Shown here: positions 15,280-24,028 of the stretch, in pieces
Layout of the letters: each line of letters starts with the position of its first letter
How positions within the stretch are numbered: the first letter of the stretch is position 1
Origin: Opitutaceae bacterium
GTDB taxonomy: Bacteria; Verrucomicrobiota; Verrucomicrobiia; Opitutales; Opitutaceae
Assembly: GCA_019634615.1 (NCBI GenBank)
Contig: JAHCAZ010000007.1
Coordinates: 1-64,000 of the forward strand
Length of the DNA: 64,000 nucleotides
Direction: 5' to 3'
Translations under genes and position numbers: made by a program
Notes under the pieces: model-generated
What the model saw: only the letters and a program-made list of their open reading frames with translations
Databases searched by the model: none
What the model was told of the DNA's origin: nothing

Positions 15280-17931
15280 ATGAAGCCAAGTCCCGCCGTG
15301 TCGGTCAGCATCGTTTGGGCGCAGCCCGGTCTCGCCGGCTGCATCCGCGTCGATCGCGGCACGCTCGCCACCCTGCGCTGGGCGGGCGGCGAGTCGACTG
15401 ACGGCACCTTTCGCCTGGCGACCGACCAACCCGGCCGCCTCGAACTCACCGTCGTCTCTTCTGGCGATCATCCGGCCCTCCCGGTGCTCGTCACCGTTGC
15501 CGCCGGCCCGCGGCCGTTCACGTTCCGGCTCGGCGATCCCAGCGCGGCGCATCCGATCTGGCTTCCCCGCGATGGCGTCGCCGTGACGGTCGGAGCCGAT
15601 CCACGCGACTACGCGGAGATCGCCGCCACCCTGACGGCGCGCGGCGGCACGACCACGCTGCGGCGCACCGCCGCTGCGCCCGAGGCCGACTACACCGCGT
15701 TGGCCAACCGCGTCCGCAACCTCAAGTCGCAGACGTGGCTCGGCCTCGGCCGCGACATGCGCGTGTTCCGCCTCGACGAGAATGTCGAGACCTTCCAGCC
15801 GCGCTTCGCCGGCTACGAATGCATGCTGCCCGAACTGCCGACCCAGCCCGCGACCTATGCCTTCAATTTCGGTCGCGGCGTCGGCGCCGACCATCCCCTC
15901 ACGCGCCGCCTCGACGATGGGATCCTGCCCATCCTGCGCGCGACCCACGACGATGACAGCATCCGCTACGAGGCCACGCTCTTCGCGGCACCCGAGACCT
16001 CGCCCTATACGCCGGAGACCTTGCGCGGCACCGATTACCTCGTGGCCGATGCCCACGGCCATGGCTTCATGTTCACCCCCGCGCAGGCCGCGGCGGAGAA
16101 GGCCCGGCACGACTCCGAGCTGAGTGCGCCTGAGGAGGTCGTCCTGCACGGCCGCATCATCGCCACCAACCGCGGCTCGGCGCCAGCGTACGCCTTTTTC
16201 CGCACGGTCACGCCCACATTGGCGACCCCCATCTCGCCGCGCCTGCCCGACTGGCAATTCGACCCGGCCACGGGCTTCAGTGCCTACGCTTCCGGCCGCG
16301 TGTTCGCAATCAGCCGGCTGGATGGCGCACCCTTGGCCGCCGAGGAACCGTCCGTGCTGCTCGCCCCGGGCGCCAGCGCGGTCCTGGAGTTTGCCGTGCC
16401 GCACCGCCCTCTCAGCCGCGAGCGCGCAACCGCCCTCGCCCGGCAGGATTTGACGGTGCGCCTGAACGAGACCCGCGCCTACTGGCGCGGTCGTCTTGCC
16501 GCCGCGTCGACCTGGGAACTGCCCGAGCGCCACATCCAGGAACGCGTGCAGGCCGGCTTGCTGCACCTCGACCTCGTCGCTTACGGCCGCGGGACCAGCG
16601 GGCCTCTTCTCCCCGCGATCGGCATCTACACCGCCATCGGATCGGAGAGCGCGCCGATCATCCAGTTCATGGACACGATGGGCTGGCACGACACGGCGGC
16701 CCGCTCCCTCGATTTCTTCCTCGCGAAACAGCACGACGACGGGTTCATCCAAAACTTCAACGGCTACATGCTCGAAACCGGAGCCGTGCTCTGGACCCTC
16801 GGTGAGCACTACCGCTACACGCAGGACGACGCTTGGCTGCGCCGCGTGCACCCGCACATCACGAAGGCCTGGCGCTACCTCGCCGCCTGGCGCGCGCGCA
16901 ACCTGCAACCCGAGCTGCGCGGCCGCGGCTACGGCCTGCTCGACGGCAAGACCGCCGATCCCGAGGATCCCTACCGCTCGTTCATGCTGAACGGCTACGC
17001 CTACCTTGGACTCGTCCGCACTGCGGAGCTGCTGCGCACCCTCGCGCCCGATGAAGCCGCGGCCTGCGCCGAACTGGCGGCGGCGCTGAAGACCGACATT
17101 CGCGCCAGCCTCGACCAGGCGCTGGAGGAAGGCCCGGTCGTGCCGCTCGGCGACGGCCGTTGGGCGCGTGCGGCCGCGCCTTGGACCGGTTACCGTGGAC
17201 CGGTCATGCTCCACGCCGACGGCGGCCGTTGGTTCACGCACGGCACGATGACTGCCCGCGACTCCGTCCTCGGGCCGCTTTACCTGGTCTTTCAGGAAGT
17301 CGTCGCGCCCGACGAGTCCATCGCCGACGAGCTCCTCGAGGTCCATGCCGAGTTGATGATGCGCGGCAACGTCGCCTTCAGCCAACCCTACTACAGCCGC
17401 CATCCCTGGGTGCACCTCCGCCGCGGCGAAACCAAGGCTTTCCTCCAGGCCTGGTACGGCGCCCTCGCCTCCCTGGCCGACCGCGAAACCTACACGTTCC
17501 AAGAGCATTTCTGGCCGGCCAGCGCCCACAAGACCCACGAGGAAGCCTGGTTCCTCATGGAAACGCGGTGGATGCTGTACCTCGAGGACGGCGAGACCCT
17601 GCAGCTCTTCACAGGCGTGCCGCGCGCGTGGCTGCAACCCGGCGCCCGGGTCGCCGTGCGTGATGGCCGCAGCACCTTCGGGCCGCTCTCGTTCGCCCTG
17701 ACGGTTTCACCCGACGGCCACGAAATCGCCGTCCACGTCACCTGTGCCGGCCCCCGGCGGCCCCGGCACCTGCGCATCCGCGTGCCGCATCCGGACACCC
17801 TTCCTGCCGCGGCCGTGACCGGCGGTGACTATCGTCCGGCAACCGAGACGGTCACGGTGGACGGATTCACGGGCGAGGCGACGGTGACACTGCGCTTTCC
17901 GGCGCGGGCCCCGGCGCCTGCAGCCGGTTGA
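15280..17931 (+). CDS. Six-hairpin glycosidase-like protein
   Basis: This 883-residue cytoplasmic protein has N-terminal beta-sandwich regions (about 1-400) followed by an (alpha/alpha)6-barrel region (about 410-760: LPAIGIYTAIGSESAPIIQFMD, then NFNGYMLETGAVLWTLGEHYRYTQDD) and a C-terminal beta domain (LTVSPDGHEIAVHVT). This layout is that of GH78-type alpha-L-rhamnosidases and related six-hairpin families, but I cannot assign the family or the catalytic acids. Paired with the GH28-like gene 18 nt upstream, a role in breaking down pectic or rhamnose-containing oligosaccharides is likely. Its 3' end overlaps the convergent subtilase gene by 65 nt on the opposite strand. Confidence 0.75.
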   Translation: MKPSPAVSVSIVWAQPGLAGCIRVDRGTLATLRWAGGESTDGTFRLATDQPGRLELTVVSSGDHPALPVLVTVAAGPRPFTFRLGDPSAAHPIWLPRDGVAVTVGADPRDYAEIAATLTARGGTTTLRRTAAAPEADYTALANRVRNLKSQTWLGLGRDMRVFRLDENVETFQPRFAGYECMLPELPTQPATYAFNFGRGVGADHPLTRRLDDGILPILRATHDDDSIRYEATLFAAPETSPYTPETLRGTDYLVADAHGHGFMFTPAQAAAEKARHDSELSAPEEVVLHGRIIATNRGSAPAYAFFRTVTPTLATPISPRLPDWQFDPATGFSAYASGRVFAISRLDGAPLAAEEPSVLLAPGASAVLEFAVPHRPLSRERATALARQDLTVRLNETRAYWRGRLAAASTWELPERHIQERVQAGLLHLDLVAYGRGTSGPLLPAIGIYTAIGSESAPIIQFMDTMGWHDTAARSLDFFLAKQHDDGFIQNFNGYMLETGAVLWTLGEHYRYTQDDAWLRRVHPHITKAWRYLAAWRARNLQPELRGRGYGLLDGKTADPEDPYRSFMLNGYAYLGLVRTAELLRTLAPDEAAACAELAAALKTDIRASLDQALEEGPVVPLGDGRWARAAAPWTGYRGPVMLHADGGRWFTHGTMTARDSVLGPLYLVFQEVVAPDESIADELLEVHAELMMRGNVAFSQPYYSRHPWVHLRRGETKAFLQAWYGALASLADRETYTFQEHFWPASAHKTHEEAWFLMETRWMLYLEDGETLQLFTGVPRAWLQPGARVAVRDGRSTFGPLSFALTVSPDGHEIAVHVTCAGPRRPRHLRIRVPHPDTLPAAAVTGGDYRPATETVTVDGFTGEATVTLRFPARAPAPAAG

Positions 17932-19168
17932 TCAGGGCCACCGGATCGGCGATCGGGCCGAGCGCGATTTCCTCGCCCCGGTAGGGGTACGTGATCGTGC
18001 GGCCGGTGGCCAGCGCCTCGCGCCAGAACTGCTCCGGCGTCAGGTCCGGCCGGACCTCGCAGGCGAGCGCGTACAGGCCCGCCAGCCAGGGGACCGACCA
18101 GCTCCAGCCGCCCTCGGCGTAGAACACGTAATCGTCCACGCCGGTCGGGCTCGCGACGGCGCGGCTGTCCATCGGCACGAGCAGGCGCCGGCCCGGCGGG
18201 AAACGTCGCTGCCCCGTGTTGTAATCGCGCGCCCACCACAACCCCGGGCGGTGCGCGTCGAAATCGTCGGGGTCGGCCAGCGGGTCGCGCCCGAGGCCAT
18301 GGAAGGCGAGCCCGTGGCTGCGCTCCAAGGCCGTCGAGATCACGAAGATCCCCGCCGCCCGGGCCCGCGCCAGCGCGGCATCGGCGGCGGCGCCGCCCGG
18401 GCGCTCGGGTGTCCAGCCGACGGCGATCGCCACCACGCGGATGCGCCGCTCCCGCGGCAGCTGCGCGTTGATCGCCACCATCCGGTCGATCGCCGCCGCG
18501 AGCCACGTGAAATCCCACTCGAAGCCCCGGAGCGCCCGCCGCCCGTGGGTCTCCGCGATGTAGTAGAGATCGGCCCCGGGCGCCACCCCCACGCTGGCCC
18601 CGACCGCGATCGAGGCCACGGCCGCGCCGTGCATCTGCGCCTCGTGATCCATGACGTGGATCTCCTCGTACACGCGCAGCCGCTCGCGGTACTCGCGGTG
18701 CCCGGTGAGCAGCGCCTGATCGATGATCCCGATGCCGATGCCCCGGCCGGTCACGCCGCGGGCGTGCAGCGCGCGCACCCCCAGGCCCGGGTTGCCGTTG
18801 CTCACGATGAGCCTCGCCGGATCGAACTCCGCCGGCAGCCGCTGCGGCCAACGCGTGCGATTGTCGAAATCCGCGTGCCGCAGGTCGTCCATGCGCCCGC
18901 TCAGGTCGAGCCTGCGCAGGTCCGCGCCCCGCACGTCAACCTGCCAGCCGCGTCCGGCCTCGGCATCGTACCGCGGGAGATCGGAAAAAGGCCCGCGTTT
19001 GAACGTCGCCGGCGGTGGTGCCCGGACGATCTCCTCCCGGCCGGGCGCGCTCAGCGCGGTGCGGTAGCGGCCGCAGCCGACCGAGACGCCGGCGACGAGC
19101 AGCGCGGCCAGCAGGAGCCGGCCGGCGGCGCGGGCGCGTGAACTCGGGACCTGGGTCGGATTGCGCAT
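17867..19168 (-). CDS. Subtilisin-like serine protease, probable lipoprotein
   Basis: This 433-residue protein has an N-terminal hydrophobic segment ending in a lipobox-like Cys (LLLAALLVAGVSVGC), so it is probably membrane-anchored and outside the cytoplasm. The S8 triad can be assigned: Asp in GIGIGIIDQALL, His in MHGAAVASIAVG and Ser in GWSWSVPWLAGLYAL. The oxyanion Asn box usual in subtilases is unclear, and the GTSMA motif is replaced by SWSVP, so activity is likely but not certain. It lies 28 nt downstream of the exported-protein gene at 19197 on the same strand, forming a likely two-gene unit. Confidence 0.82.
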   Translation of the reverse strand: MRNPTQVPSSRARAAGRLLLAALLVAGVSVGCGRYRTALSAPGREEIVRAPPPATFKRGPFSDLPRYDAEAGRGWQVDVRGADLRRLDLSGRMDDLRHADFDNRTRWPQRLPAEFDPARLIVSNGNPGLGVRALHARGVTGRGIGIGIIDQALLTGHREYRERLRVYEEIHVMDHEAQMHGAAVASIAVGASVGVAPGADLYYIAETHGRRALRGFEWDFTWLAAAIDRMVAINAQLPRERRIRVVAIAVGWTPERPGGAAADAALARARAAGIFVISTALERSHGLAFHGLGRDPLADPDDFDAHRPGLWWARDYNTGQRRFPPGRRLLVPMDSRAVASPTGVDDYVFYAEGGWSWSVPWLAGLYALACEVRPDLTPEQFWREALATGRTITYPYRGEEIALGPIADPVALINRLQAPGPAPESAVSPSPRP

Positions 19169-19196
19169 GCGGCACCTCCCGGCGCCGGCGGCGCGG

Positions 19197-19736
19197 TCAT
19201 TGCGCGCTCAACACCCGGCCCGCGCGCTGGAGCGCCAGGTAGAGATTCATCTGCGTCTGGGCGCGCAGGAGGGCGTCGCGGCGCTCGTCCTTGAGGGTGC
19301 GCCGGCTGACCTCGGCGTGCATGCGGTCGTAGTCCGGGTGCTGGGTGAGCGGCAGCCCGCTGACGATGCCGAGGTTGATCGCCTTCGCGCCGCCGACCGG
19401 CAGGAGGTCCGCGGCGACGGTCTCGCCGGTCCAGGTGAGGCGGAGAACCGGGGCCGACGCGGGCGGCTTGGCCTTTTCGGCCAGCACGACCACCTCGCCG
19501 CCATAGCCGGCGAAGCGCGCCTGCGCGACCGCGCTCTCCTGGAGCGTGGTCAAGATGAGCTCGCCACCGTCCGCGAGGGCGCGGCGCTGGTGGCGGAATT
19601 CCATGGGCTCGAGGGCGTCGATGGTGACGTAGAGCGTCGGGTGCCGGGCCGGCGGCGTCGCGGTATCGGCGGCGAACGCCGGTGCAGCCAGAGCCAGCAG
19701 GACCCACGCGAGGGAGGCGAGGCGGATTGACTTCAT
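19197..19736 (-). CDS. Small exported protein of unknown function
   Basis: This 179-residue protein has a clear signal peptide (MKSIRLASLAWVLLALAAPAFA, cleavage near AFA-ADT). The mature part is mixed (LYVTIDALEPMEFRHQ; GGEVVVLAEKAKPP) and ends in a helical stretch (ERRDALLRAQTQMNLYLALQ). The ATG at 19736 is chosen because it directly precedes the signal peptide; the longer frame upstream is basic and unlike a secreted N-terminus. It is the upstream partner of the subtilase lipoprotein and could be its substrate, inhibitor or partner, which is inferred only from the 28-nt spacing. Confidence 0.8.
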   Translation of the reverse strand: MKSIRLASLAWVLLALAAPAFAADTATPPARHPTLYVTIDALEPMEFRHQRRALADGGELILTTLQESAVAQARFAGYGGEVVVLAEKAKPPASAPVLRLTWTGETVAADLLPVGGAKAINLGIVSGLPLTQHPDYDRMHAEVSRRTLKDERRDALLRAQTQMNLYLALQRAGRVLSAQ

Positions 19737-19890
19737 GGGTGGAAGGCGGGATTGCCGGACGCGTACCCGCCAAGTCGCTTGATAAACCCGACCGGCGCGC
19801 AACTCAAGCGAGGATGCACCCGCACCACCGCGAGGCTTCCTCGGCTTTGGCTTCCCCTCGCCCGCCCGAATCTGCTCAAATGCATGTTCC

Positions 19891-20805
19891 ATGAGCAAAA
19901 CCCTCCGCCTCGCCATCGTGGGCTACGGTAACATCGGCCGCGCCGCCATCGAGGCGGTCCAGGCCGCGCCCGACATGACGGTCGCCGGCGTCGTGCGCCG
20001 TCACCTTCCCGCCAGCGAGCCGCTCCCGCCGGAATTGGCGGGCATCACCGTCACCGACCGCGCGGAGACGCTCGGCCGGATCGACGTCGCCCTCCTGTGC
20101 GGCCCCACGCGTAGCATCCCCGAGACCGCGCCGCTCTACCTGCGCCGCGGGATCCACACCGTGGACAGTTTCGACATCCACGGCCAGAAGCTCTGGGACC
20201 TGCGCCAGCAGCTCGACGCGATCGGCCGGGAGCACGGCAGCGTCGCGGTCATCTCCGCGGGCTGGGACCCGGGCAGCGACTCGGTGCTGCGGGCCCTCCT
20301 CCTCGCGATGGCGCCGCGCGGGCTCACGTACACCAACTTCGGCCCGGGCATGAGCATGGGCCACTCCGTCTGCGCCAAGGGCAAGCCCGGCGTGCGCGAC
20401 GCCCTCTCGATGACCATCCCCGCCGGCCAGGGCGTGCACCGCCGGATGGTCTACGTGGAGCTGGAGCCCGGCGCGGAGTTCGCCCAGGTCGAGGCCGCCA
20501 TCAAGGCTGATGACTATTTCCGGAACGACGACACGCGCGTGATCCCGGTGCCGAGCATCGAACCCCTGAAGGACGTGGGCCACGGCGTGCACATGGAGCG
20601 CAAGGGCGTCAGCGGCGCCACGCACAACCAGCTCCTTGAGTTCCGCATGCGGATCAACAATCCCGCCCTCACGGCGCAGATCATGGTCTCGTGCGCCCGG
20701 GCCGCGGCGCTCCGGCTGAAGCCCGGCGCCTACACGATGCCGGAGATCCCGCCGCTCGACCTGCTGCCGGGCAACCGCGAGGACCTGATCCGCACCCTCG
20801 TCTAG
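19891..20805 (+). CDS. ddh: meso-Diaminopimelate D-dehydrogenase
   Basis: This 304-residue NADP-dependent enzyme converts L-tetrahydrodipicolinate, ammonia and NADPH to meso-diaminopimelate in one step, for lysine and peptidoglycan. The Rossmann motif is LRLAIVGYGNIGRAAIEAV, with a VVRR stretch suited to the NADP phosphate. Family segments TVDSFDIHG, VAVISAGWDPGSDS, FGPGMSMGHS and SGATHNQLLEFR are all present, and length is close to the about 320 residues of known enzymes. No other lysine gene lies nearby. The ATG at 19891 gives MSKTLRLAIVG. The MFS gene follows after 17 nt, so the two may be co-transcribed. Confidence 0.9.
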   Translation: MSKTLRLAIVGYGNIGRAAIEAVQAAPDMTVAGVVRRHLPASEPLPPELAGITVTDRAETLGRIDVALLCGPTRSIPETAPLYLRRGIHTVDSFDIHGQKLWDLRQQLDAIGREHGSVAVISAGWDPGSDSVLRALLLAMAPRGLTYTNFGPGMSMGHSVCAKGKPGVRDALSMTIPAGQGVHRRMVYVELEPGAEFAQVEAAIKADDYFRNDDTRVIPVPSIEPLKDVGHGVHMERKGVSGATHNQLLEFRMRINNPALTAQIMVSCARAAALRLKPGAYTMPEIPPLDLLPGNREDLIRTLV

Positions 20806-20822
20806 CCCTCGCGTCCAGCCCC

Positions 20823-22112
20823 ATGGAGCCCACCGCTCCAGCCCGCCCCGCGCGGACCACGCGCACATCGCTCGCGTGGTTCAACTGGAACATCAGCCTT
20901 CGCGGCGTCTTCGAGACCATCTGCGGTGGCACGACCCTGGTCTTCACCGCCTTCGCGCTGGTCATCGGCGTGCCGCCGGATGCGATGGGGTTCTTCAGCG
21001 CGGTCATCAGCTTCGCCTGCATCGTCCAGGTCCTCGGCCTGCCGGTGACGGCCTATGTCCGCCAGCGGCGCCGTTTCATCCTCACGATCGCGTTCGTGGA
21101 GCCGCTGCTGGTGATCACCGCGGTGCTGGTCACGCCGCTCCTGCCGGCGGCGCTGCGGCCGTTCTCGCTCGGCCTCGCGGTGTTCCTGGCCGCGGCCTGC
21201 CTGCACCTCACGCGGCCATTCTCCGACGACTGGCTGGCCACGACGATCCCGAGCGGACTCCGCGGCCGGTACATCGGGCAACGGATCCGGCTCTCGAGCT
21301 TCGCCATCATCGCGTCCACCCTCGTCGTCGGGGCGGTGGTCGAGTTTCTCGGCACCGCCAACGGCCCCGGCCTCGCGGCGCTGCTCATCACCGGCGGGAT
21401 CTTCGGGCTGGGCGCCGCGCTCATGCTGGCGCGCGCCACCGAGCCGATCACCCAGGAGCCGCCGACGTTCCGCCTCGGCGACCTGCGCGCGGTCTTCGCC
21501 ACCCCGGCCTTCGTGCGGCTCACCGTCGGGACGCTCATCTACATGCTGCCGTTCTATTTTGCGTGCGCCTACTATCAGGTCTTCAACCTGCGGATCGTCG
21601 GGATGCGCCCGTGGCTGATCGCCTCGATGGGCGTCGGCTACCTGGTCGTGAAGCTGCTCCTCACCCCGGCGCTGGGGCGCCTCTGCGACCGGGTCGGGCC
21701 GCGGCGCCTGATCCTGCTCGGCACACCCATCTACATCGCGTTCTTCCTCCTGTTTCCCTTCGCCGAGCCCGGTCGCGCCTGGCCCATCATGGTCGGCTGG
21801 GCCTTTGTCGCCATCGCCGACGGCATCTACGGCGTCGCTGCGCCCGCGGCCCTTTACGGCACCGTGCCGGCACAGGGCTCGCGGCCGGCCTACTTCGCCG
21901 TCTACAACCTCGTCAGCCTCGGCGCCTTCGCGGTCGGTGGTGTCCTCGCGGTCCCGCTCCTCGGCTGGCTGGGGCGAATCGACCTGGCCTGGGGCCCCGC
22001 CCACCTCGGCGGCTATCATCTCTTCTACGCCCTGTGCGGGGTCGTCATGATCCCGTGCTCCGCGGCGCTGGTGCTGTTCCCGGGCCATAGGGCCGTGTCC
22101 GCCAAGATGTAG
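20823..22112 (+). CDS. MFS-type transporter
   Basis: This 429-residue protein has about twelve hydrophobic helices in two halves joined by a short charged loop (LARATEPITQEPPTFRLGDL). The RLCDRVGPRRLILLG loop is the typical MFS cytoplasmic motif. Substrate is unknown; the general look (start LAWFNWNISLRGVFETICGG, no sugar-porter signatures) is that of the verrucomicrobial MFS proteins without assigned substrate. The ATG at 20823 follows ddh by 17 nt. Confidence 0.85.
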   Translation: MEPTAPARPARTTRTSLAWFNWNISLRGVFETICGGTTLVFTAFALVIGVPPDAMGFFSAVISFACIVQVLGLPVTAYVRQRRRFILTIAFVEPLLVITAVLVTPLLPAALRPFSLGLAVFLAAACLHLTRPFSDDWLATTIPSGLRGRYIGQRIRLSSFAIIASTLVVGAVVEFLGTANGPGLAALLITGGIFGLGAALMLARATEPITQEPPTFRLGDLRAVFATPAFVRLTVGTLIYMLPFYFACAYYQVFNLRIVGMRPWLIASMGVGYLVVKLLLTPALGRLCDRVGPRRLILLGTPIYIAFFLLFPFAEPGRAWPIMVGWAFVAIADGIYGVAAPAALYGTVPAQGSRPAYFAVYNLVSLGAFAVGGVLAVPLLGWLGRIDLAWGPAHLGGYHLFYALCGVVMIPCSAALVLFPGHRAVSAKM

Positions 22113-22186
22113 GCGGGGTCGCCGACCCGGATACGGGGCTTGCCGGCCGACCGGCGCCCGTCATCGTTCGGCGGCAAAAAGGACCC

Positions 22187-24028
22187 ATGTCGGCCAACCC
22201 TGAACCCGCTCCCTCCGCCCCCGCCCAGGATCCCCACCTCACCAGCCGCGAAGCCGAATGGCTCGCGCACACCTACCAGCCCGATGCGCCCAACCTCACC
22301 CTGCGCGCGATCATCATCGGCATGCTCATCGGCGGGGCGATGAGTCTCTCGAATCTCTACGTGTTTTTCAAAACCGGCTGGAGCATGGGCGTCACGCTGA
22401 CCGCGTGCATCCTCGCCTTCAGCGCGTTCCGTTTCCTGCAGGCGGCGCGCCTGGTGAAAAAACCCCTCGGCGCCCTCGAGAACAACGCCCTCACCACGGT
22501 CGCCTCCGGCGCGGGCTTCATGACGGGCGGCGGCAACATGGCGGCGTTCGGCGCGCTCCTGATGGTGACGACGATGCGGCCCGACTCCTTCTCGATGATC
22601 GCCTGGTTCGCGCTGATCGCGGCGCTCGGCGTTTTTGCCGCCATCCCGATCAAGCGGCAGCTCATCAACCACGAGGGCCTCGCCTTCCCCACCGGCACGG
22701 CCACGGCCGAGACCATCAAGTCGATCCATGGCGCGGCCTCGGGTGACGGCGCCAGCAAGTCGGCCTGGCTCGCCGGCTCCGCCGTGTTCGCCGCGATCGT
22801 CACCTGGGTCCGCGACGCGTGGCACTGGATCCCGCACACCATCGGCCTGCCGATGACCCTCGCCGGCCGGCAGCTCGCCGAATGGACCATCGCGATCAAG
22901 GCCGAGGTCGTGCTGCTCGGCGGCGGCGCCCTCATGAGCTTCCGCACCGGCTGGTCGCTCCTGCTCGGCGGCGTGCTGACCTACGGCGTCCTGGCGCCCT
23001 CGCTCTTCGAGAAGGGCATCATCACCGCCGTGAGCTACAAGGCCATCGTCGCCTGGACCCTCTGGCCCGGCGCCGCACTGCTCGTCGCCGCGGGCCTGAC
23101 CTCGTTCGCCATCGACTACAAGAGCATCGCCCGCTCCTTCACCGGCCTCACCCGCATCTTCCGCCCGGGCAAGACGACCGACACCGGCCTGGCCGCCATC
23201 GAGGCCCCGGAGTGGTGGTTCCCCGTCGGCTTCGTGGTGCTGGCGCCGGGCGTCGTCTTCCTGATGGTCTGGCTGTTCCACATCCCGCTCTGGGCCGGCT
23301 TCGTCGCGATCCCCCTCGCGGTCGTCATGGGCTTTGTCGCCGCCCGGGTCACGGGCGAGACCGACGTCACGCCCACCAAGGCCCTCGGGCCCGTCACGCA
23401 GATGATCTACGGCGTCATCACCCCGGGCAACCTGCCGGGCAACATCATGTCGGCCAACGTGACCGGCGGCATCGGCCTCCACGCCGCCGACCTCCTCACC
23501 ACGCTCAAGACCGGCTGGCTCCTCGGCGCGAAGCCGCGGCACCAGGTTTACGCGCAGTTGTTCGGCGTCGTCGCCGGCGCGATCGTCGTCGTCCCGGCCT
23601 TCAACCTCATTCTGCCCGATCCCAGCGTCCTCGGCGGCGAAACCTGGCCGGCGCCGTCGTGCGTCGTCTGGGCCGGCGTGTCGAAGGCGTTTTCCGACGG
23701 CATCGGCGCCCTCCATGCCACCTCGCGGACCGCCATCGTCGTCGGCCTGGTCCTCGGCGTGGCGCTCGCGCTCCTCGAGAAGTTCGCCCCGCGCCGCCTG
23801 CGCCCGCTCCTGCCCTCGCCGTCCGGCCTCGGCATCGCGATGGTCATCCCGGGCTCCAACTGCATCGCCATGTTCCTGGGCGCGGCCCTTGCCGAGATGA
23901 TGCGCCGCCTCTTCCCCAAGCTGGCCGAGAAGACCGTCGTCCCGGTGGCCTCCGGCCTCATCGCCGGCGAGAGCCTCATGGGCATCCTGATCGCGCTGCT
24001 GATCGTCGGCGGGTTTATCGCAGCCTGA
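22187..24028 (+). CDS. OPT-family oligopeptide transporter
   Basis: This 613-residue integral membrane protein has about 14 to 16 hydrophobic segments and the features of the OPT family: an N-terminal LTSREAEWLAHTYQ and LTLRAIIIGMLIGG start, an early LENNALTTVASGAGFMTGGG segment, and a central GLAFPTGTATAETIKSIH loop. The family takes up peptides or metal chelates with protons. The position after ddh and an MFS gene could fit recycling of cell-wall peptides, but that is speculation. A GGA-containing ribosome site precedes the ATG at 22187 by a few bases. Its 3' end overlaps the convergent oxidoreductase gene by 14 nt. Confidence 0.9.
   Translation: MSANPEPAPSAPAQDPHLTSREAEWLAHTYQPDAPNLTLRAIIIGMLIGGAMSLSNLYVFFKTGWSMGVTLTACILAFSAFRFLQAARLVKKPLGALENNALTTVASGAGFMTGGGNMAAFGALLMVTTMRPDSFSMIAWFALIAALGVFAAIPIKRQLINHEGLAFPTGTATAETIKSIHGAASGDGASKSAWLAGSAVFAAIVTWVRDAWHWIPHTIGLPMTLAGRQLAEWTIAIKAEVVLLGGGALMSFRTGWSLLLGGVLTYGVLAPSLFEKGIITAVSYKAIVAWTLWPGAALLVAAGLTSFAIDYKSIARSFTGLTRIFRPGKTTDTGLAAIEAPEWWFPVGFVVLAPGVVFLMVWLFHIPLWAGFVAIPLAVVMGFVAARVTGETDVTPTKALGPVTQMIYGVITPGNLPGNIMSANVTGGIGLHAADLLTTLKTGWLLGAKPRHQVYAQLFGVVAGAIVVVPAFNLILPDPSVLGGETWPAPSCVVWAGVSKAFSDGIGALHATSRTAIVVGLVLGVALALLEKFAPRRLRPLLPSPSGLGIAMVIPGSNCIAMFLGAALAEMMRRLFPKLAEKTVVPVASGLIAGESLMGILIALLIVGGFIAA

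Noticed and set aside
13864..17637. Minus-strand frame of 1257 codons opposite the glycosidase pair
   Set aside because: It is a shadow without motifs, and the plus strand has recognisable beta-helix and six-hairpin features and the palindromic operator.
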